The notes beneath the pieces are model-generated. The model worked only from the letters and a program-made list of their open reading frames with translations, was not told the DNA's origin and did no database searches. From contig VBJR01000349.1 in the NCBI GenBank assembly GCA_005880175.1, positions 1 to 8,949 on the forward strand: DNA of 8,949 bases. Direction: 5' to 3'. The DNA is from Chloroflexota bacterium (lineage in GTDB: Bacteria > Chloroflexota > Dormibacteria > Dormibacterales > Dormibacteraceae). The position numbers were made by a program, and so were the translations under genes. Each line of letters opens with the position of its first letter. Within the stretch, counting starts at the first letter, position 1. Shown here one piece after another: positions 5,208 through 8,949 of the stretch.

Positions 5208-6482
5208 GTGTACCGCAGTGATGCGGTCGCCCTGTTGCAGCTTGCAGCAGTGCTCGAAGGTGTTGCGCTCGTGGCGCTGCTGGTCGCCGGGCTCGCGGGG
5301 TTCCGCGTCTCGCGACGGCAGGCCGGCCGGCTCACGGCCATCGACTTCGTCCGCGCCACGTTCGCGTTTCCGCTGGCGGAAGGGGACCGGCTGGACGAGC
5401 TGCTGCCGGCCCTCGTGCGGGCGCTCAGCTACGCGTTCGCGCTCGACGCGGCCGAGATCTGGCTGGTCACGGAGGACGGCCTGTTCCTGACCGCGGCCGA
5501 GCCGGCGCGCAACGCGACGCTGGCCGGCGTGCCGTCCCTGGAGCGCGTGCTCCAGGCGGGGCCGGTCGCGGGGATGCCGTGGGTCGGGGCCTGGCTGCCC
5601 GCGCTGCTCCAGGTCTGGCCCGAGGCCACGGTCCGCGTGGCGCCGATCGTCCAGGCGGACCGCCTGCTGGGCCTGATCGTCGTGGCCAGGGACCACGTCG
5701 GCTGGCGGCTGGCCGCCGAGGCCGACATGACCCTGGAGGAGCTGGCCCGCGAGCTCGGCCACGCCATGCACAAGGCCACGCTCGACGCGGCGCTCGAGGA
5801 GTCGCTGCACCAGCTCCAGCAGCAGGCCGACGACCTGTCGGCCTCGCGCGCCCGGATCGTCGTCGCCGCGGACGCCGAGCGGCGCCGGATCGAGCGCAAC
5901 CTGCACGACGGCGCCCAGCAGTACCTGGTCGCGCTCGGCGTCAAGGTGCGGCTGCTCCAGCGCCTGCTCGACCGCGACCCCGCCGGCGCCCGCGAGATCT
6001 GCGAGGAGCTGACCGAGGACGTCGAGCGGGCGATCGAGGCGCTGCGCACGCTGGCGCGGGGCATCTACCCGATGCTGCTGGGCCGGGGCGGCCTGGCGCC
6101 GGCGCTGGCCGAGGCGTGCCGGCGGGCGGACATCCGGGCCCGCCTCCAGGTGTCGAGCCTGCCCCGGCAGTCGGCCGAGGTCGAGGCGGCGGTGTACTTC
6201 TGCTGCGTCGAGGCGCTGCAGAACGCCGCCCGCCACGCCGGCCCCGAGGCCCAGGCGACGGTGCGGGTCTGGCTGGACGGCGCGATGCTGCGCTTCGAGG
6301 TGGCCGACGACGGCGTCGGCTTCGCGGACGGGCTGGAGAGCCGGGGCGCCGGCCTGATGAACATGGGCGACCGGCTGGGCGCGCTGGGCGGCGACGTGAC
6401 CGTCGAGTCCACGCCCGGCTCCGGCACCCGGGTGCTGGGCGCCGTGCCCGTCCGGGCCTCGGACGAACGCCTCCAGGCATGA
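5208..6482 (+). CDS. Membrane-anchored GAF-domain sensor histidine kinase (HisKA_3 / NarL-partner class)
   Basis: The 424-residue kinase has one N-terminal membrane helix (about 6-32). A GAF-like sensory domain (about 58-162) follows, then a helical linker rich in Gln/Glu (190-222). The HisKA_3 dimerisation domain has ERRRIERNLHDGAQQ with phospho-accepting H233. The HATPase domain has its N-box asparagine N339 in VEALQNAARHA, VADDGVGF (365-372) and GAGLMNMGDRL (380-390). Only a few residues can lie outside the membrane, so sensing is probably cytoplasmic through GAF. GTG 5208 is preferred because of the G-rich ribosome-binding site. The order after the LuxR-type regulator indicates a cognate pair, and the divergent receiver could be a second target. 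The GAF ligand cannot be predicted. Confidence 0.93.
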   Translation: MYRSDAVALLQLAAVLEGVALVALLVAGLAGFRVSRRQAGRLTAIDFVRATFAFPLAEGDRLDELLPALVRALSYAFALDAAEIWLVTEDGLFLTAAEPARNATLAGVPSLERVLQAGPVAGMPWVGAWLPALLQVWPEATVRVAPIVQADRLLGLIVVARDHVGWRLAAEADMTLEELARELGHAMHKATLDAALEESLHQLQQQADDLSASRARIVVAADAERRRIERNLHDGAQQYLVALGVKVRLLQRLLDRDPAGAREICEELTEDVERAIEALRTLARGIYPMLLGRGGLAPALAEACRRADIRARLQVSSLPRQSAEVEAAVYFCCVEALQNAARHAGPEAQATVRVWLDGAMLRFEVADDGVGFADGLESRGAGLMNMGDRLGALGGDVTVESTPGSGTRVLGAVPVRASDERLQA

Positions 6483-6489
6483 TCTGTCG

Positions 6490-6735
6490 GTGATCGGAAT
6501 CTCGTCCACCACCCTGCTCGTCGTGGCCGTCGTCGTGCTGATCGTGGCCGTCGTGATCGTGCTCCTGGCCGTGCGGTCCCGCTCCCGCGGGGGCGCGACC
6601 CCGGCGGCGCCCGTCCGGACCGGGCCCGCCTCGCCGACCGCGATCGTCTGCCCGTTCTGCAAGCGCGAGTACGAGCCGGCCGAGACGGACCGGCGCTGCC
6701 CCGGCTGCGGCGCGGCAGCCCCCCGCGGCCGCTGA
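6490..6735 (+). CDS. Small membrane-anchored zinc-ribbon protein
   Basis: This 81-residue protein starts with a single strongly hydrophobic helix (about 8-28, rich in Val, Ile and Leu). A basic RSRSRGG stop-transfer segment and a Pro/Ala linker follow, then a zinc ribbon with C54, C57, C70 and C73 (C-X2-C-X12-C-X2-C). The charge pattern suggests the zinc ribbon is cytoplasmic. The GTG start is 7 bp after the kinase stop and has no clear Shine-Dalgarno sequence, so translation is probably coupled to the kinase. The next gene is separated by a terminator-like hairpin, which makes this the last gene of the kinase operon. I recognise only the architecture. A partner or modulator of the kinase is an inference from position. 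Confidence 0.8.
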   Translation: MIGISSTTLLVVAVVVLIVAVVIVLLAVRSRSRGGATPAAPVRTGPASPTAIVCPFCKREYEPAETDRRCPGCGAAAPRGR

Positions 6736-6751
6736 CCGATCAGTCCGCGGG
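6722..6751 (+). terminator. Terminator-like GC hairpin at the end of the kinase/zinc-ribbon operon
   Basis: CCCGCGG (6722-6728) pairs perfectly with CCGCGGG (6745-6751), and inside it CTGA (6732-6735) pairs with TCAG (6740-6743) around CCGA. The stem overlaps the zinc-ribbon stop codon. No T-run follows, as in many terminators proposed for high-GC actinobacteria, so function as a terminator is probable rather than certain. Confidence 0.5.
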
Positions 6752-7001
6752 CGTCGCGCGTCAGTACCAGGCGAGGGTCGTCCCGCGGGTTCCTCGTTCG
6801 ACTCCAACGATGCATGGCCGGGGTCGAGACGTCGTTCCTTCCGGGAACCACAACCGAAGTACATCGTTAGCCAGTACCAGAACCCCATCGCCCCGGGGCG
6901 GCCCTCGACCCTGGCGCTCGTACGATCTACACGATCTCCGCGCCGTCCGCTTGTGCGGTGCACACGAGACGCTGGCGCCCGGTCGGGGCTACCGTAGTAC
7001 C
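6752..7001 (+). promoter_or_regulatory. 250-bp leader of the GAF-PucR regulator with repeats and tandem -10 hexamers
   Basis: No convincing gene lies here, and base composition falls noticeably below the neighbours around 6795-6935. Repeated motifs are CAGTACCAG (6762-6770 and 6872-6880), a third AGTACC (6996-7001), and tandem ACGATCT (6922-6928 and 6931-6937). A small hairpin GTTCC/GGAAC lies at 6834-6848. Just before the gene, TACCGT occurs twice (6990-6995 and 6998-7003). The first would start transcription exactly at GTG 7002. Operator sites for this gene's own regulator are a plausible reading of the repeats. Confidence 0.4.
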
Positions 7002-8777
7002 GTGCGGATGCACGTCTCGCGAGAGCGCGATCCCCGGCTGGCGCTGCGAGAGCTCGAGTTCCTGCAGCGGTTGTCGCTGTCGGCGGCATCGACGATGGAC
7101 TCCGAGGAGCTCGTCGATCTGATCATCCGGGAGACGACGTCCGCCATCGACTCGGACGTCTGCTCCCTGTACCTCCTCAACCCGGGCGGGCGCGACCTGA
7201 TGCTGACCGCCACGAACGGCCTGAACGAGCGGATGATCGGGCGGGTCGTGATGCGGGTGGGGGAGGGCGTGACCGGGTGGGTGGCCGAGACGCGCCAGTT
7301 CACGCGCGTGCTCGACGTCGCGATGGAGCCGCACTGGCAGTGGGTGCCGGGCCTGGACGAGGAGCGCTTCACGTCGATGCTCTCGGTCCCGATCGAGTCC
7401 GGCCCCCGGCTGGTCGGCGTGCTGAACGTGCAGTCGGTCGAGCGGCGCGAGTTCACGTCCGAGGACGTGGACTTCCTGCGCGCCATCGCCGGCCAGGTGG
7501 CGGGCATCCTGGAGCGCAGCGAGCTCCAGCGGAGCCTGGAGGCCCAGCTCACCGAGATCCAGCGCTCCCACGACATCCACGAGCGCTTCACCCGGCTCTC
7601 GCTGGAGGGCGCCGGCATCCCGACGATCCTGGAGGCGGTCGGCACCCTGGCCGGCGGCCGGGCCGCGCTGTACTCACCGGACGGGTTCCGGATCCGGGGC
7701 ACGGGCGAGGCCGCCGAGCGGCTGCCGCCCCGCGTCCAGCTCCCGCCGGCGGTGCTCAGCCTGGGCTCGCGCGAGATCCGCGTGTCCGCGGGCCGGCCCG
7801 CCCGCCCGTTCGACCTGGTCCCCGTCCGCGCCGGCGCCGACCTGCTCGGCGTGCTCGCCGTGGCGGTGGGCGAGGAGCCGGTGGACGAGGACGGCCGCCG
7901 GCGGGCGCTGGAGCACGGCTCGACCGTGCTCGCCGTCGAGCTGTCCAAGGAGCGCGCCGCGGCCGAGGTCGAGCGCCGCCTGCGCGGCGACCTGGTCGAG
8001 GAGGTGCTCGCGGGCGGGCTGGACGCCGAGGAGGCCGAGCGGCTGGCTCGCCAGGCGGAGCGGCTGGGCCACCGGCTGCCGAACCACGCGTGGGTGCTGG
8101 TGCTGGAGCCGGACGACCCGCGCTCGGAGGCGGAGATGGCGACGCGCGTGCGCCAGGACCGGCTCGACGCGACGCTCAGCGACCTGGTGCGGCGCCGGGT
8201 GCCGGGCGCGCTGACGGTGGTCCGCTCGGCCAGCGCGGTGGTGATCGTGCCCGAGGAGGCGATCCCGGACCTGGCCGCCGCCGATCGCCTGGCGGCGACG
8301 CTGGTGACGGCGACCACGCCGGTGCTGCGGCCGGCGACCGCGTCGGTGGGCATCGGCAACCTGGCCAAGTCGGTGGCCGAGCTGGCCCGCTCGCACGTGG
8401 AGGCGCGCCAGGCGCTGCGGCTGTCCCGGCGGGCGGGGGCGCAGACGCGGGTGACGTCCTACCGGTCGCTGGGCGCGTTCCGGCTGCTGCTCGAGGTGCA
8501 GTCGCCGGAGGCGCTGCGGGCGTTCGTGGGCGAGGTGCTGGGCCCGCTGCTCAAGTACGCGGAGTCGCGCGAGACGCCGCTGCTGGAGACGCTGGAGGCG
8601 CTGGCCGCGTCGCGCTGGGTGCGCCGGGCGGCCTCCCGGGCGCTCGGCATCCACATCAACTCGATGACGTACCGGATCGAGCGGATCGAGACGCTGACCG
8701 CGCTGTCACTGGACGACCCCGAGACCCGGGTGGCGGTGGCCATCGCCCTGCGCGCCCGGGGGATGCTGGGGATGTAG
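7002..8777 (+). CDS. GAF-domain PucR/CdaR-family transcriptional regulator
   Basis: The 591-residue regulator (589 from ATG 7008, which is used for numbering) has an N-terminal helix and a GAF sensory domain (about 30-168). That domain includes VGEGVTGWVAETRQ (84-97) and LSVPIESGPRLVGVLNVQS (125-143). A coiled-coil-like linker (168-200) and a second, more divergent sensory segment (about 200-312) follow. Next come the helix ERAAAEVERRLRGDLVEEVL, a central CdaR/GGDEF-like region (about 355-485, with ASVGIGNLAKSVAELARSHVEARQAL) and a C-terminal PucR-type helix-turn-helix. The last reads LLETLEALAASRWVRRAASRALGIHINSMTYRIERIE, cited here as residues 525-561. GTG 7002 is preferred because the -10 at 6990-6995 predicts a leaderless message starting there. 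The ligand and targets are unknown. A frame open back to 6810 is not counted as coding. Confidence 0.9.
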   Translation: MRMHVSRERDPRLALRELEFLQRLSLSAASTMDSEELVDLIIRETTSAIDSDVCSLYLLNPGGRDLMLTATNGLNERMIGRVVMRVGEGVTGWVAETRQFTRVLDVAMEPHWQWVPGLDEERFTSMLSVPIESGPRLVGVLNVQSVERREFTSEDVDFLRAIAGQVAGILERSELQRSLEAQLTEIQRSHDIHERFTRLSLEGAGIPTILEAVGTLAGGRAALYSPDGFRIRGTGEAAERLPPRVQLPPAVLSLGSREIRVSAGRPARPFDLVPVRAGADLLGVLAVAVGEEPVDEDGRRRALEHGSTVLAVELSKERAAAEVERRLRGDLVEEVLAGGLDAEEAERLARQAERLGHRLPNHAWVLVLEPDDPRSEAEMATRVRQDRLDATLSDLVRRRVPGALTVVRSASAVVIVPEEAIPDLAAADRLAATLVTATTPVLRPATASVGIGNLAKSVAELARSHVEARQALRLSRRAGAQTRVTSYRSLGAFRLLLEVQSPEALRAFVGEVLGPLLKYAESRETPLLETLEALAASRWVRRAASRALGIHINSMTYRIERIETLTALSLDDPETRVAVAIALRARGMLGM

Positions 8778-8835
8778 CCGGCTCATGTAGGGACAATGCG
8801 GGCGGTTTCCTTTCCTCGTCGTGGTCGAGGACGGC
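8778..8835. other. Intergenic spacer with pyrimidine tract and candidate RBS
   Basis: This 58-bp gap contains a C/T-rich stretch (about 8806-8817) with no GC hairpin before it, so it does not qualify as a terminator. A GACAAT hexamer (8791-8796) resembles a weak -10. GAGG (8827-8830) is positioned 5 nt before the ATG at 8836. Confidence 0.3.
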
Positions 8836-8949
8836 ATGGCCACGACCGTCGGACTTGACGTGCCGCTGGACACCAGCCGGGGCGGTGTGCTGCGATGGCC
8901 TCGGCCCCGGCTGGTCCGGGGGGTGGCGACGAGCTTCGGCTCTGGGGAA
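8836..8949 (+). CDS. Start of a possible gene of unknown function (3' end outside window)
   Basis: An open frame of 38 codons runs from ATG 8836 to the window edge and begins MATTVGLDVPLDTSRGG. It is supported by GAGG 5 nt upstream and by mostly G/C third positions. It is too short to assign a family and shows no motif or signal peptide. The in-frame GTG at 8821 is an alternative start. Chance openness in GC-rich DNA remains possible. Confidence 0.4.
   Translation, partial: MATTVGLDVPLDTSRGGVLRWPRPRLVRGVATSFGSGE

Noticed and set aside
6788..6810. GGTTCC...GTTCGACTCC resembling a tRNA T-arm
   Set aside because: The flanking bases do not form the T-stem, and no acceptor, D or anticodon arm can be built around it.
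5010..6851. 613-codon minus-strand open frame opposite the histidine kinase
   Set aside because: The translation is repetitive Gln/Arg/Ala/His composition with no domain, and the plus strand carries a complete kinase with all its motifs. It is a GC-bias shadow, as is the 411-codon frame at 2772-4007.
6810..7001. Upstream ATG extending the GAF-PucR protein by about 64 residues
   Set aside because: The extension has lower GC, poor third-position bias and no resemblance to the domain, and it would include the promoter-like hexamers. Starts at 7002 or 7008 are better.
8776..8785. AGCCGGCTCA after the GAF-PucR stop, like the fused outer ends of the two hairpin repeats
   Set aside because: It lacks the GATTCCACC core and is too short to separate from chance in this GC-rich sequence.

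Overview
The window is uniformly GC-rich (about 70% or more by eye), with strong G/C bias at third codon positions, many GTG starts, an F420-type luciferase-fold oxidoreductase, a PucR/CdaR-type regulator and several start codons with no ribosome-binding site but a TANNNT -10 hexamer just upstream. This fits a high-GC actinobacterium. A deep soil lineage such as Thermoleophilia is possible, but the sequence does not prove it. I see no rRNA, tRNA, CRISPR array, transposase or phage gene, so the window looks chromosomal.

Left half (1-3872), mostly metabolism and repair: the 3' end of an ABC exporter ATPase; a convergent crotonase-fold protein (minus strand); a divergent LLM-class oxidoreductase starting 32 bp away; an endonuclease III-type [4Fe-4S] DNA glycosylase; and a two-domain VOC ring-cleaving dioxygenase that lines up with PcpA-type active-site residues. 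A long-armed inverted repeat occurs twice, at 365-435 and 2168-2236. In both copies an outer arm contains the TGA stop codon of the adjoining gene. In the second copy the other arm covers the only plausible start, a CTG, of the glycosylase gene.

Right half (3869-8777), signal transduction: a receiver-only response regulator (minus strand) whose stop codon shares a CTAG palindrome with the dioxygenase stop; a divergent NarL/LuxR-type response regulator; a membrane-anchored GAF histidine kinase of the HisKA_3 class; a tiny membrane-anchored zinc-ribbon protein 7 bp downstream of the kinase; then, after a terminator-like hairpin and a 250-bp leader with repeated motifs, a GAF-PucR/CdaR-type transcription factor. 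The likely circuit is one kinase feeding the LuxR-type regulator, with the stand-alone receiver as a competing or intermediate phospho-acceptor. The GAF-PucR protein may be a separate sensor. The last 170 bases hold a spacer and probably the start of another gene.

Each gene belongs to a family I recognise. The least explained features are the duplicated stop-codon-embedding hairpin, the non-canonical glycosylase start lying inside it, and the two-receiver/one-kinase/zinc-ribbon cluster.
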